Below are positions 24,864-33,795 of a stretch of 64,000 bases of DNA, in pieces. A program made the position numbers and the translations under genes. Positions within the stretch are counted from its first letter, which is position 1. Each line of letters opens with the position of its first letter. Source of the DNA: Leifsonia sp. AG29 (GTDB lineage: Bacteria; Actinomycetota; Actinomycetes; Actinomycetales; Microbacteriaceae); the NCBI RefSeq assembly GCF_009765225.1, contig NZ_VMSF01000001.1, forward strand, positions 372,001 through 436,000, read 5' to 3'. The notes beneath the pieces are model-generated. The model saw only the letters and a program-made list of their open reading frames with translations. It was not told the origin of the DNA and did no database searches.

Positions 24864-25296
24864 CCTCGTCACCCGAGTTGTAGCGCTCCAGCATCCGCGC
24901 GAAGACGTCCAGGTCGGCTTCGCTCCATCGCTGGAGGCGATGCTCGACCGAGGCCTGTATCGACCGCGTAGACCGCTCGAGCGCGATGCTGCCCTCCGCC
25001 GTCAACCGCAGGCCGACGCCACGGCCGCCGACGGTGCCGCCGTCGGTCGTGGCGACGTAGCCGTGCTCGAACAGGGCGCCGAGCTGGCGCGAGACCGTCG
25101 AGCGGTTGAGCTGGAAGTGGGCGGCGATGTCGATCGCGCGGCACCCGGGGTTCTCGTCGATGAAGGACAGCAGGGAGCGGTCCACCACCGAGAGCGCCTC
25201 GTTCTCCCGCCTCACCCGCGCGGTGCCGCGGCGGCCGATCGTCAGCAGTTCCCGCTGGATGCGGCCGATGGTGTCGTCGCGATCGGGGAGGCCCAT
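24841..25296 (-). CDS. MarR family regulator
   Basis: 151 residues: a winged helix with CRAIDIAAHFQLNRSTVSRQ and LGALFEHGYVATTDGG, then GLRLTAEG. ATG at 25296 lies 6 nt after a TACCCT hexamer (reverse strand, 25308-25303) with only a weak ribosome binding site, consistent with leaderless translation. Divergent from a DUF3533-type membrane protein with two GTTG-N7-CAAC operators between them; likely represses both. Confidence 0.88.
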   Translation of the reverse strand: MGLPDRDDTIGRIQRELLTIGRRGTARVRRENEALSVVDRSLLSFIDENPGCRAIDIAAHFQLNRSTVSRQLGALFEHGYVATTDGGTVGGRGVGLRLTAEGSIALERSTRSIQASVEHRLQRWSEADLDVFARMLERYNSGDEATGPQGE

Positions 25297-25318
25297 CCCG
25301 CCAGGGTAGCCGCGGCGA

Positions 25319-25363
25319 GTTGCATTGCGCAACATAGAAGGGCTAAGTTGTGCTTTGCAACTT
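25319..25363. promoter_or_regulatory. Two MarR-type operators
   Basis: GTTGCATTGCGCAAC (25319-25333) and AAGTTG-TGCTTTG-CAACTT (25345-25363) are inverted repeats of the same type, centred 28 bp apart. They fill the gap between the MarR gene (25296) and the membrane protein (25388). Confidence 0.75.
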
Positions 25364-25387
25364 ACGAGAGGAAACCCCGCCCTGTCC

Positions 25388-26467
25388 ATGTCAGCGCATC
25401 GCATCACGCCCGTCCCCGTCGCGGCACGCCGCCCTTCCCCTTGGCCGCCGGCGGCCTTCTGGAAGGCGCTCGGCTCGCACCTCCTGATCCCGCTGTTCCT
25501 CGCGGCCGGGATGGCGCTCGCCTACCTCGGCGCCTTCCACGCGCCGCAGCCGAGCAACATCCCCGTGGCGATCGTGGGGCAGGGACCGGCGGCGGACGTC
25601 TTCGCGCAGACGCTCAACGACAAGGCGCCGGACAAGCTGGACGTCACGACGGTCGCAACGCTGGATGCCGCACGCGCGGCGGTGAAGGACCAGCGCATCG
25701 CGGCCGCCTACGCGACGGACCAGACGCATGCCACGATCGTCGTCTCGACGGCGGCCTCGCCGGGTGAGGCCTCTGCGGCGGAGGAGCTGCTCCTCCCGAT
25801 CGCGTACCAGCAGCACCTCCCGGTCACGATCGACGACGTGAAGCCCGTGCCCGCCGATGACGCCACCGGTCAGGGACTCTTCTTCCTGATGGTCGCGCTC
25901 AGCGTGGGCGGCTATTCGTCGGCCATCGCCATCGCCGCCGTGACCGCGAAGCTCGGAGTCGCGTGGCGGATCGCCGTCTCGGCGGGCACCGCGCTCGTGG
26001 TGGCTGCCATCGGCACCGTGGTCGCCGGGCCGCTCTTCCACGTGCTCGACGGCAACGAGTGGAGCATCTGGCTGCTGGCCGCGCTCTACGTGTTCGGCAT
26101 CGTGACCATCGGGGTCGGGCTGCATCCGGTGCTCGGCCGCTGGACGACGCCGGTCCTCACCCTGCTGTTCGTCATGCTCAACGTGACGACGAGCGGAGGG
26201 ATCTTCCCGCAGAACATGCAGCCGCCCTTCTTCGCCGGGCTGAGCACGTTCTGGACCGGGGCGGCCTGGCTCGACGCCGCGCGGGCGCTCACCTACTTCC
26301 CCGGCGAGCAGTTCGGATTCGACGGGCTGCGGCTGGCGCTCTGGGCGGTCGCCGGCCTCGGCTTCATCGGGATCAGCCACCTCCTGACCCTCCGGCGCCG
26401 GCGGGCCGCCGACGACACGGTCGCGGCGACCGCGCTGGAAGAGGAGACGGCGGTCGCCGCGGCGTAG
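25388..26467 (+). CDS. DUF3533/YhgE-like ABC-2 membrane protein
   Basis: 359 residues: one TM near residues 30-50, an extracytoplasmic domain of ~130 residues, then about five TMs. The layout (TM, soluble domain, TM cluster) is that of the DUF3533/YhgE-Pip ABC-2-type family, including GGIFPQNMQPPFF near the last loop. Function unknown; some relatives support secretion. The ATG at 25388 is 15 nt from GAGAGGA, a long spacing; a CTG at 25382 sits 9 nt away and might be the true start. Divergent from MarR, presumably repressed by it. Confidence 0.82.
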   Translation: MSAHRITPVPVAARRPSPWPPAAFWKALGSHLLIPLFLAAGMALAYLGAFHAPQPSNIPVAIVGQGPAADVFAQTLNDKAPDKLDVTTVATLDAARAAVKDQRIAAAYATDQTHATIVVSTAASPGEASAAEELLLPIAYQQHLPVTIDDVKPVPADDATGQGLFFLMVALSVGGYSSAIAIAAVTAKLGVAWRIAVSAGTALVVAAIGTVVAGPLFHVLDGNEWSIWLLAALYVFGIVTIGVGLHPVLGRWTTPVLTLLFVMLNVTTSGGIFPQNMQPPFFAGLSTFWTGAAWLDAARALTYFPGEQFGFDGLRLALWAVAGLGFIGISHLLTLRRRRAADDTVAATALEEETAVAAA

Positions 26468-26627
26468 GGCCGCACGCACGCGGTCGGCACCGAGGAGGAG
26501 CAGGATCGCTGCGGGCGCCCTCGCGTTCTCCGCCGGACGGTGGGATTCTTGAGGGAACATCCCGAGACCCCGGATGTCGGGCACCCTCCTCGAACGTCCT
26601 CGGTCCCGAAGAGGGAGGGGGATTGTC

Positions 26628-26969
26628 ATGGGTACATTGCTGTACGGTGCGCAAGCCCGCGAGATCGAGATCGACGACCTCCTGCTCGCTCACCTCGAAG
26701 TCGCCATGCTCTCCAAGATGCGGCGGCGCGAGCCGTTCGCGCTCACCTGGCGCGAGCCGCTGGACGACGAGCAGGGCGTGCGGCGCACGGTCTGGGTGAG
26801 CGATGCCACGGAACTCGTCTTCCTGTACACCACCGCCCGGTCGCCCGAACTGAACCGGGCGTGGATCGAGGCGCTCGCCGTGGGGGCCGAGCGGGGCAAC
26901 ATCCACCTCCGGCCGGAGCCGCCCGGCGAGCGCGTGCCGCACGAGGACGACCTCGTCTCCGCCTCCTGA
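26628..26969 (+). CDS. DUF7882 family protein
   Basis: 113 residues. MGTLLYGAQAREIEIDDLLLAHLEVAMLSKMRR at the N-terminus (shown by positions 1-33) and the segment RTVWVSDATELVFLY match the family commonly mislabelled ATP-dependent DNA ligase in Microbacteriaceae; there is no ligase motif here. ATG at 26628 chosen because GGGAGGGGGA precedes it. A C-terminal proline/glutamate-rich tail ends the protein. Function unknown. Convergent with the small paralogue gene at 26988. Confidence 0.8.
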   Translation: MGTLLYGAQAREIEIDDLLLAHLEVAMLSKMRRREPFALTWREPLDDEQGVRRTVWVSDATELVFLYTTARSPELNRAWIEALAVGAERGNIHLRPEPPGERVPHEDDLVSAS

Positions 26970-26987
26970 TCCGGTCCGTGAACCCCG

Positions 26988-27254
26988 TCAGTGGGCCCGC
27001 GGGTCCTCCCCGGCCGAGACGAGGAGGAGCGCGGTCGTCGCCTCCTCGAGCGTCGTCGCATCGACATCCCGGAGCGCCGACTCCGGTTTCCAGAAGCACT
27101 CGACGCTGTACTGTGCCCCGCGCCGGGCGATGATCCCCACCAGCGCCGACTCGTCGCCGAACTCCTCGTAGAGGCTCCAGAGCGGGTCGTCGCCGAAGGC
27201 GTAGAGGGTGTAGCTCCGACCGTCGTCATAGAAGTGGCGAGGTGTCGCAGACAT
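26988..27254 (-). CDS. Small conserved protein, paralogue of the gene at 11887-12126
   Basis: 88 residues. GRSYTLYAFG, YEEFGDE and TTLEEATTALLLV align with GRHFTLYGGG, FEEHGEE and STLPEAIRKLVEV of the 79-aa protein at 11887. GGAGG lies 6 nt before the ATG. No known domain recognised. The family appears small, cytoplasmic and restricted (my inference) to the Microbacteriaceae. It is convergent with the DUF7882 gene, 18 nt away. Confidence 0.75.
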   Translation of the reverse strand: MSATPRHFYDDGRSYTLYAFGDDPLWSLYEEFGDESALVGIIARRGAQYSVECFWKPESALRDVDATTLEEATTALLLVSAGEDPRAH

Positions 27255-27520
27255 GGCCGACCTCCGTCCACCGAGCGAGGTCGCGAGGGATGCGAGGAGG
27301 CGGAAAAGCGGGGTCTGGGCGGCAACCGGGTCATCATTTCTGTCTCGCGCGGTCTATCAGGTGAAAGCTAACCCCGGGCGTCCCCGAATACAACTGCCTC
27401 GGCTAGGTAAATCCGCCGCACGACGGAGGCAGCGCGCCGGTTCGCCGTGCGCGATTTGCGCGTATCGTGAGAGCAAAGGGCGCCCCAGACCTCGACGCCG
27501 AGCGAGAACGGGAGTCGCCC

Positions 27521-28627
27521 ATGTCCGAGGTCCCGGCCGGCCGGCCGCAATCACTGCCCGTCTCGTCGGCGGGAGGCGACTACACGGCTCTCGCTTCCAT
27601 GATCCGGGCCTCCGGTCTCCTCCGGCGCCGCTACGGCTACTACTGGACGAAGATCGCGCTCGTACCCGTGCTGACGGGGGCACTCGTCTTCGTCTTCGTG
27701 CTGATCGGAAACTCCTGGTGGCAGGTGTTCACGTCGGTCGCCTTCGCCTTCCTGTTCACCCAGATCGCCTTCCTCGGTCACGACAGCGCGCACCGGCAGA
27801 TCTTCCGCTCGGGCCGCTGGAACGACTGGGTCAGCCTGATCGTGGGCGACCTGTTCGTGGGGATGAGCTACGGCTGGTGGCAGCACAAGCACACGCGGCA
27901 CCACGCGAACCCGAACCAGGAGGGCGCCGACCCGGACATCGAGTTGCCGGTGATCGCCTTCACCCCCCGGCAGGCGTCCGATCGAGCGACCGCACTGCGG
28001 TGGCTGATGAGCCACCAGGGCTGGTTCTTCTTCCCGATCCTGCTGCTGGAGGGGCTCTCCCTCCATGCCTCGAGCGTGCGGCGGGTGCTGGCCCGCGAGC
28101 CCGTCAAGCGCCGTCCTGTCGAGATCGCCTTCCTGACCACCCGCATCTTCGGGTACCTCGGGCTCGTGTTCTGGGTGCTGTCTCCCGACAAGGCGGCGGT
28201 CTTCCTGGCGGTCCAGCTGGGTCTCTTCGGGTTCTACATGGGAATGTCGTTTGCACCGAACCATAAGGGGATGCCGATCGTGCCGCGCGGGGTGAAGCTC
28301 GACTTCCTCCAGCGGCAGGTGCTCATGAGCCGGAACATCCGCGGCAGCCGGTTCCTCGACTTCGTGATGGGCGGCCTGAACTACCAGATCGAGCACCACC
28401 TCTTCCCGTCGATGCCGCGACCCCACCTGCGCCGGGCCGCCCCCGCCATCCGGGCGTACTGCGAGGAGCACGGCGTCCCCTACACTGAGACCGGGCTGCT
28501 GAACTCCTACGCGATCGTCACCCGGCACATCAACCGGGTGGGTCTCGGAGACAAGGATCCCTTCGCCTGCCCGCTGCTCGAGCTGCGTCAGACTCCGGCC
28601 ATCTCCGTGCGACCCGACTCTCAGTAG
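27521..28627 (+). CDS. Membrane fatty acid desaturase
   Basis: 368 residues. The three di-iron histidine boxes are visible: HDSAH (87-91), HKHTRHH (122-128) and IEHH with His292/293, with four or more membrane helices between them. This is the acyl-lipid/acyl-CoA desaturase family, which introduces double bonds into fatty acyl chains. ATG at 27521 has GGGAG upstream. Single-gene unit, convergent with the next MFS gene (18 nt apart). The substrate chain and the position of the double bond cannot be read from sequence. Confidence 0.9.
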   Translation: MSEVPAGRPQSLPVSSAGGDYTALASMIRASGLLRRRYGYYWTKIALVPVLTGALVFVFVLIGNSWWQVFTSVAFAFLFTQIAFLGHDSAHRQIFRSGRWNDWVSLIVGDLFVGMSYGWWQHKHTRHHANPNQEGADPDIELPVIAFTPRQASDRATALRWLMSHQGWFFFPILLLEGLSLHASSVRRVLAREPVKRRPVEIAFLTTRIFGYLGLVFWVLSPDKAAVFLAVQLGLFGFYMGMSFAPNHKGMPIVPRGVKLDFLQRQVLMSRNIRGSRFLDFVMGGLNYQIEHHLFPSMPRPHLRRAAPAIRAYCEEHGVPYTETGLLNSYAIVTRHINRVGLGDKDPFACPLLELRQTPAISVRPDSQ

Positions 28628-28645
28628 CGCACCGGCCCGAGCGCG

Positions 28646-29893
28646 TCAGCCGCGGCGGAGCATCCGCAACCCGGCGGGCACGGAGAGCACGGCGATCGCG
28701 GTGACGAACACGACGAGCACGGGGACCAGCGGCCAGAGGACGAGCGCTCCTCCGACGAGCAGCACGGGCAGCGCGAGGCCGATGTAGGCGATCAGGAAGA
28801 TCGCGGCCAGCACCTCCCCGCGGCGGTCGGGCGCAGCCAGAGAGGCGGCGACCGCGATCGCCGAGCGGAACTGCAGACCCACCCCGGCGCCGGCGAGCAC
28901 GCCGCTCACGATGAACACCGGCAGGGAGGCGGCGAGCACGCTGAAGGCGAGGCCCGCGAGCCCGAGCAGCATCAGCACGAGCGCGAGGATCAGCTGTCGG
29001 CGCGCTGCGACCCGGACGAAGACGATCTGCGACAGAGCGGATGCGGCGAACACTGCGAACGGGACAGCACCGGCCAGGAGGTGCGACGTCTGGTGCAGGG
29101 TCCCGGCCAGCACGCTCGGGGCGAGCGAGGTGAAGAGGCCGAACACCGCGAACCCGGCAAAGGCGGCTACGGCGGCGGCCGAGAACGCTCCTCGCGCCTC
29201 CATCGGGAGGGAGATGCGCTGCGGGCGGTAAGGGGGACGCTCCTCCGCGCGCTCCACCGTCTCGGGCACGAGCGCGACGGCGACCGCTGCCACGGCGAGA
29301 AGGATGAGGAAGACGGCGTAGGGGAGGAGGAGCGGCTGCGGCAGGAACTGCGCGAACGCGCCGCCGATCAGCGGCCCCAGGGCGAGGCCGCCGGTGTTGA
29401 CGACGGTCGAAACCGTACCGGCCAGCCGCGGACCCTCCTCCGGTCGTGCCACCGCCCGCAGCTCGCTGAGGTGCGCGGTCGCGCTGGCGGTCAGCGCGCC
29501 GACGCCGACGCCGGAGAGCGTCCGCGCGACGACCAGGCCGGCGACGTCGTTCCACACGAGGAACAGGGCGGCCGCGACGATCTCGATCAGCACGGCGATG
29601 AGCACCATGCGGCGACGGCCGGCGAGGTCGCTCAAGTGGCCGACGAGGAACAGGCTGGCGATCACGCCGATCGCGTACGCCGCGAAGATCACGGTGATCA
29701 CCCAGGTGGGGAAGCCGTCGCGCGCCTGATACAGCGCGTACAGCGGGGTCGGGATCGTCGAGAACGCCATCACCGCGAGGAACGCCCCGGCGATGACCCA
29801 GAAGCCCGCGCCATGGCGCAGGCGGAACGGCCGGGTGACGGCCCCGGCGGCCGCTCTCGTGCTGTCGTTCTCGGTGGCGAGTGTGCTGCTCAT
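28646..29893 (-). CDS. MFS transporter, DHA1-like
   Basis: 415 residues, about 12 TMs. GHLSDLAGRRR in the loop between TM2 and TM3 is the MFS motif A, indicating a classical facilitator. The ATG at 29893 is preceded by GGGAG; an upstream TTG start (29929) is less credible. Divergent from LysR with 78 bp between them, so the pump is the likely target. Substrate unknown. Confidence 0.87.
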   Translation of the reverse strand: MSSTLATENDSTRAAAGAVTRPFRLRHGAGFWVIAGAFLAVMAFSTIPTPLYALYQARDGFPTWVITVIFAAYAIGVIASLFLVGHLSDLAGRRRMVLIAVLIEIVAAALFLVWNDVAGLVVARTLSGVGVGALTASATAHLSELRAVARPEEGPRLAGTVSTVVNTGGLALGPLIGGAFAQFLPQPLLLPYAVFLILLAVAAVAVALVPETVERAEERPPYRPQRISLPMEARGAFSAAAVAAFAGFAVFGLFTSLAPSVLAGTLHQTSHLLAGAVPFAVFAASALSQIVFVRVAARRQLILALVLMLLGLAGLAFSVLAASLPVFIVSGVLAGAGVGLQFRSAIAVAASLAAPDRRGEVLAAIFLIAYIGLALPVLLVGGALVLWPLVPVLVVFVTAIAVLSVPAGLRMLRRG

Positions 29894-29939
29894 GCTGCGA
29901 TCATGCTCCCGCCGAAGAATCGAGTCCAACGGAAATCAC

Positions 29940-29965
29940 CGATGCTGAGCATCGAGCAATACGAT
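29940..29965. promoter_or_regulatory. Candidate LysR operator and promoter
   Basis: CGATGC-TGA-GCATCG (29940-29954) is a palindrome, and ATCG-N7-CGAT (29951-29965) overlaps it, a LysR-box-like T-N11-A element. TACGAT at 29960-29965 serves as -10, with the GTG start of lysR 6 nt later, so lysR is probably leaderless and autoregulated. Confidence 0.5.
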
Positions 29966-29971
29966 TGACCT

Positions 29972-30859
29972 GTGGACACGCGTCAACTCGAGTATTTCGT
30001 GGCCGTCGCCGACGAGGCGAGCTTCACGCGGGCCGCGGAACGCGTCTACGCTGCCCAGTCGACCGTGTCCGCCGGCATCCAGAGCCTGGAGCGGGAACTG
30101 GGGGCGGCGCTGTTCGAGCGGGACGCTCATGGAGTCCGCTTGACCGAGACCGGCGAGGCACTCCTCCCGGAGGCGCGCGCAGCGCTGCGCTCGGTCGAGC
30201 GGATGCGCGAGCTCGCGGATCACGACGGGCCGCTGCGAGGCACGGTCCGGGTGGGCATCTTCACCAACCTCACGACGATCGATCTGCCGGGCGTCATGGG
30301 AGAGTTCCACTGTCGCCACCCGGAGGTCGACCTGCGGCTCGGACCCTCCCCGAGCGGTTCGACCGGTCTCGTGGAGGATGTGCGCCTGGGACGGCTCGAC
30401 ATCGCCTTCCACGGTCTCCCCGACCCGGTGCCCGATCTGCTGACGATCCCGCTCGCCGACTCGTCCTTCCTCGCCGTGCTCCCGGAGACGCATCCCCGCG
30501 CGGCTCAGCGGACCGTCTCGCTCGCTGAGCTGGCGGACGAACCCTGGGTGGATGCGCGTGCCGGCTTCGGCAACCGCGTCGCGCTCGGCCGGGCGTTCGC
30601 CGTCCGGGGACTGACCCGGCGCATCCCCACCGAGCTCGCCGACCTGGGCGAGATCCCGCGGTTCGTTGCAACGGGACTCGGCGTCGCGGCCCTCCCGGAA
30701 CTGACCATCATCCCGGCGGACGGGGTGGTCGTCCTCCCGCTGCGCGAACCGATCGAGTGGAGGCTGAGCGCGATCGCCCGGGGCCGCCCCGGCCGGGCTG
30801 CGGAGGCGCTCCTGTCCCTGCTCGCCGAGCGCATCGGGGGCGTTGGCGCGGTCGGCTGA
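29972..30859 (+). CDS. LysR family transcriptional regulator
   Basis: 295 residues with the N-terminal HTH (QLEYFVAVADEASFTRAAER, AQSTVSAGIQSLERELGA) and a LysR substrate-binding domain. GTG start, 6 nt after a TACGAT -10 and lacking a ribosome binding site. Divergent from the MFS gene at 28646-29893, which it probably controls. Convergent with the EmrB-type MFS gene. Confidence 0.9.
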   Translation: MDTRQLEYFVAVADEASFTRAAERVYAAQSTVSAGIQSLERELGAALFERDAHGVRLTETGEALLPEARAALRSVERMRELADHDGPLRGTVRVGIFTNLTTIDLPGVMGEFHCRHPEVDLRLGPSPSGSTGLVEDVRLGRLDIAFHGLPDPVPDLLTIPLADSSFLAVLPETHPRAAQRTVSLAELADEPWVDARAGFGNRVALGRAFAVRGLTRRIPTELADLGEIPRFVATGLGVAALPELTIIPADGVVVLPLREPIEWRLSAIARGRPGRAAEALLSLLAERIGGVGAVG

Positions 30860-30906
30860 CGCGCTAGTCGGTGTCGCCCAGGTCGCGGCGCTTGAGGTGC
30901 GCCCGC

Positions 30907-32307
30907 TCAGCGACGCGCCGTCGCGCGTGCACCCGCGCCGTGCGGCAGCCCGACGGCCCCGAACAGCGGCACGAGCAAAAGTGCGGCCGCGAGCCCGAAC
31001 GCCCAGTGGTAGCCGGGCAGAGGCGAGCCCGTGACATCCGCTGCGACGGTGGTGGAGGCGCGCACGAAGACGGCGACGACCGCCAGGCCGAGCGCGGTGG
31101 CCACCTGCTGCAGCGCCGAGGCGAGCGTGTTCGCGTTGCTCGTGTCCGGCGCCTCCACATCGGCGAACTGCAATGTGTTGTAGGCGCTGAAGCCGATCGA
31201 ACGGAACACGCCGCTGGCGACCAGCAGCACGAGCAGGAGCGGCAGCGGCACAGACGGGCCGACGGCGACGAAGGCGGCGAGCACCAGCATGCCGAGGAGG
31301 TTCGACCAGATCAGCACCGTGCGGAACCCGAGACGGCGGATCAGCGGCGTGGTGAACGGCTTGATGCCGAGATTCCCGACGAAGATCGCGATCACGACGA
31401 GGCCTGCCGCCGTCGCGCTCCAGCCGTAGGCGAGCTGGAACAGGAGCGTGAAGAGGAACGGCGCCCCGATGATGATCATCCGGTAGACGCCGCCGCTGAT
31501 GTTCCCCGCCCGGAACGAGTGGAGGCGCAGCAGCCCGAAGTCGAAGAGCGCGTGCTCGCGGCCGCGTGATGCGGCGATCGCCGCCCACCCCACGGCGACG
31601 CTGATCAGGATGGCCGCGCCTCCCGCCAGCTGGAGCCGGGCGTCCTCGGCACTGAGTCCCTCGGCACCCGCCGTCAGGAGGACGAGCGCGAGCGCGATGA
31701 AGGCGTACCCGCGCCGGTCGAACGGGAGGCCGCGTTCCGGCTCGGAGCGCGGGATCAGCGCGAGCCCGGCGAGGGCCGCGGCGACGCCGAGCGGGACGTT
31801 GATCAGGAAGATCCAGCGCCAGCCGACGGTGTCAGACAGGAGGCCGCCCAGAGCCGGGGCGACGACGGGGGCGATCAGAGCGGGCCAGGTGAGGTACGCG
31901 ATGGCGTCGAGGAGGTCGGCCGGATCGGCCCGGCGAAGGACCGCGAGCCGCCCCACGGGAACCATCAGAGCACCGCCGAGACCCTGCAGCACCCGTGCAG
32001 CCGTCAGCAGAGCGAGCGTCGGCGCGACGGCGCAGAGGAGGGACGCGACCGTGAACACCGCGATGGCGGTCAGGAGGACCCAGCGGATCCCGAACCGCTG
32101 GGACAGCCACCCGGTCGCCGGGATGCCGACCGCCACGGCCAGCAGGTAGGCGACCATCGCGACGCTGATGTCGGCGGGGGCGGCTCCGAAGTCGCGGGCC
32201 ATCGCCGGCGCGGCGGTCTGGATGATGGTGCCGTCGAGGTTCTCCATGAAGAACGTGGCCGCGACGAGGAGAGCCAGGCCGCGGCTGAACGAGACGCCGC
32301 GCCTCAC
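30907..32307 (-). CDS. MFS transporter, DHA2 (EmrB/QacA-like)
   Basis: 466 residues, about 14 TMs. ENLDGTIIQTAAPAMARDF (near residue 20) is the DHA2 motif C and is preceded by the first helix, so the GTG at 32307 is the best start in a frame that otherwise runs far upstream. PALGGLLSDTVGWRWIFLIN is the second signature. Exporter of drugs or metabolites by family. It lies 80 nt downstream of a LacI gene on the same strand and may be transcribed with that operon. Confidence 0.86.
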   Translation of the reverse strand: MRRGVSFSRGLALLVAATFFMENLDGTIIQTAAPAMARDFGAAPADISVAMVAYLLAVAVGIPATGWLSQRFGIRWVLLTAIAVFTVASLLCAVAPTLALLTAARVLQGLGGALMVPVGRLAVLRRADPADLLDAIAYLTWPALIAPVVAPALGGLLSDTVGWRWIFLINVPLGVAAALAGLALIPRSEPERGLPFDRRGYAFIALALVLLTAGAEGLSAEDARLQLAGGAAILISVAVGWAAIAASRGREHALFDFGLLRLHSFRAGNISGGVYRMIIIGAPFLFTLLFQLAYGWSATAAGLVVIAIFVGNLGIKPFTTPLIRRLGFRTVLIWSNLLGMLVLAAFVAVGPSVPLPLLLVLLVASGVFRSIGFSAYNTLQFADVEAPDTSNANTLASALQQVATALGLAVVAVFVRASTTVAADVTGSPLPGYHWAFGLAAALLLVPLFGAVGLPHGAGARATARR

Positions 32308-32387
32308 GCTCTGGTCCGCGCGTGAGGTCGGGCAGCTGTGCTCATCGCTCCATTGTCGCAGCGGCCGGGGGCCGGCCACGGGAGCGG

Positions 32388-33413
32388 TCAGCCGGCGGGG
32401 CGATGGGCGCGGCCCACGCCGATCGTGCTCTCGCGGGCGATGAGGTTCGGCGCGAGCATCAGCGTGACCGGGTCGGTCGCGATCGTCTCGCCGCGGATCT
32501 GAGCGTCGAGCACCTCCACGGACTGAGCCGCGAAGGCGGGGATCGGGCGCGCCACCGAGGTCAGCGGCGTGATCGCCTCCGAGGCGAACTCGATGTCGTC
32601 GAAGCCGACGATGGCGAGGTCCTCCGGCACGGCGAGCCGCCCCCACACTCCGTTGAGGACGCCGACGGCGACCAGGTCGTTGACGGCGATGACGGCCGAC
32701 GGCCGGATGGCCGGGTCCATCGCGGCCAGCTCGCCCCCCACGCGGCGGCCGTTCGCGATGCTCCGGACCTCGAAGTCGAACGTCGAGAGCCGGCCGCCGG
32801 CCGCGGCGATCTCCTCGCGGATCCCGGTCAGGCGGCGCTCGATGACGCCGATCTCCGGGTCGAAGCCGACGAACGCGATGTCGCGGTGGCCGAGCTCGAG
32901 CAGGTGGGTGGCGGCCAGCCGTCCACCCAGTTCGTCGTCGTACGAGACCGAGGGGGCGGACGGGTCGAGGCTGTCGGCGAGGACCAGGTGGATGCCGTGG
33001 CCGGTCAGGCGGCGGGCCGCATCGCTGAGCTCGTCGATCGGGCTGAGGAGCACGCCGTCGACCCGCTGCCGGGCGAAGGTGTCGAGCAGCTCGTCCTCCC
33101 AAGCGTGGTCGGCGTCGCTCGAGACGTTGAGCACCGTGTAGCCGCGAGCGCGCGCCTCCCGGTCGACCGCGTGGACGTAGCCCGCCGAGTACGGGTTGGC
33201 CACCTCGAACGCGATGTGGCCGATCGTCTTGCCCTGGCGGTGGCGTAGGGACCGCGCGGCGTCGTTGGGCACGTAGCCGAGCTCATCGATCGCGAGCCTG
33301 ATGCGCTCGGCGGTCTCGGGAGCCACTCGAGCCGGGTTGTGGAAGTAGTTGGAGACCGTGCCCGGCGAGACGCGCGCGTGCGCTGCGACATCGGCGACCC
33401 GGACGAACCCCAT
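32388..33413 (-). CDS. LacI family regulator (leftward carbohydrate operon)
   Basis: 341 residues: HTH VRVADVAAHARVSPGTVSNY at the N-terminus and an effector domain with GFDDIEFASEAITPLTSV. Translated as the fourth gene of the MHS transporter, Gfo-PmoA, rhamnose mutarotase series, 55 nt after the mutarotase. It may be a second regulator for this locus; the divergent LacI at 37302 is the other. Confidence 0.87.
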   Translation of the reverse strand: MGFVRVADVAAHARVSPGTVSNYFHNPARVAPETAERIRLAIDELGYVPNDAARSLRHRQGKTIGHIAFEVANPYSAGYVHAVDREARARGYTVLNVSSDADHAWEDELLDTFARQRVDGVLLSPIDELSDAARRLTGHGIHLVLADSLDPSAPSVSYDDELGGRLAATHLLELGHRDIAFVGFDPEIGVIERRLTGIREEIAAAGGRLSTFDFEVRSIANGRRVGGELAAMDPAIRPSAVIAVNDLVAVGVLNGVWGRLAVPEDLAIVGFDDIEFASEAITPLTSVARPIPAFAAQSVEVLDAQIRGETIATDPVTLMLAPNLIARESTIGVGRAHRPAG

Positions 33414-33468
33414 GCCTCCATTCTGCGGCCTCCACGCTGCGTCTCGGCGCCGGCCGTCACGGGGAGGC

Positions 33469-33786
33469 TCAGTCCAGGTGGAAGTACTCCGTCAGCGGCT
33501 GCATGGTGCTGTCGGGGGCGGCCTCCTCGGCGAAGAACTCCGCCATGCCGGCCTGCCAGCGGGCGTTCACCTCGCGCTCGTTCATCGCGGCTTGCGCGGC
33601 CTCGAAGTCGTCGGTCTCGAGGTAGCCGACCACGAGGCCGGTCGCGCGGTCGACGAACAGGGAGTAGTCGCGCCACCCCGTCTCGCGGAGCGCGTCGAGC
33701 ATCTCGGGCCAGACCGTCTCGTGGGCGGCGAGGTAGTCGTCGACCCGCTCGGGCTTGAGGTGCATGGTGAAGCAGACTCGGGGCAT
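33469..33786 (-). CDS. rhaM: L-rhamnose mutarotase
   Basis: 105 residues, matching the RhaM/RhaU family size. Landmarks: CFTMHLKPERVDDYLAAHETVWPEML at residues 5-30, GWRDYSLFVD and EYFHLD at the C-terminus. RhaM interconverts alpha and beta anomers of L-rhamnose. AGGAG precedes the ATG by 6 nt; 9 nt separate it from the Gfo-PmoA gene, so it belongs to this operon. Its presence suggests an L-rhamnose-like sugar as substrate, although no rhaA, rhaB or rhaD is seen here. Confidence 0.88.
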   Translation of the reverse strand: MPRVCFTMHLKPERVDDYLAAHETVWPEMLDALRETGWRDYSLFVDRATGLVVGYLETDDFEAAQAAMNEREVNARWQAGMAEFFAEEAAPDSTMQPLTEYFHLD

Positions 33787-33795
33787 CGTGTTCTC

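Noticed and set aside
26628-26969. ATP-dependent DNA ligase
   Set aside because: A frequent database label for this family, but the 113-residue protein has no KxDG nucleotidyltransferase motif.
30907-33102. Single 731-codon gene joining the MFS transporter to upstream sequence
   Set aside because: The upstream half is antisense-frame arginine/proline-rich sequence across the LacI gene; the transporter begins at the GTG at 32307.
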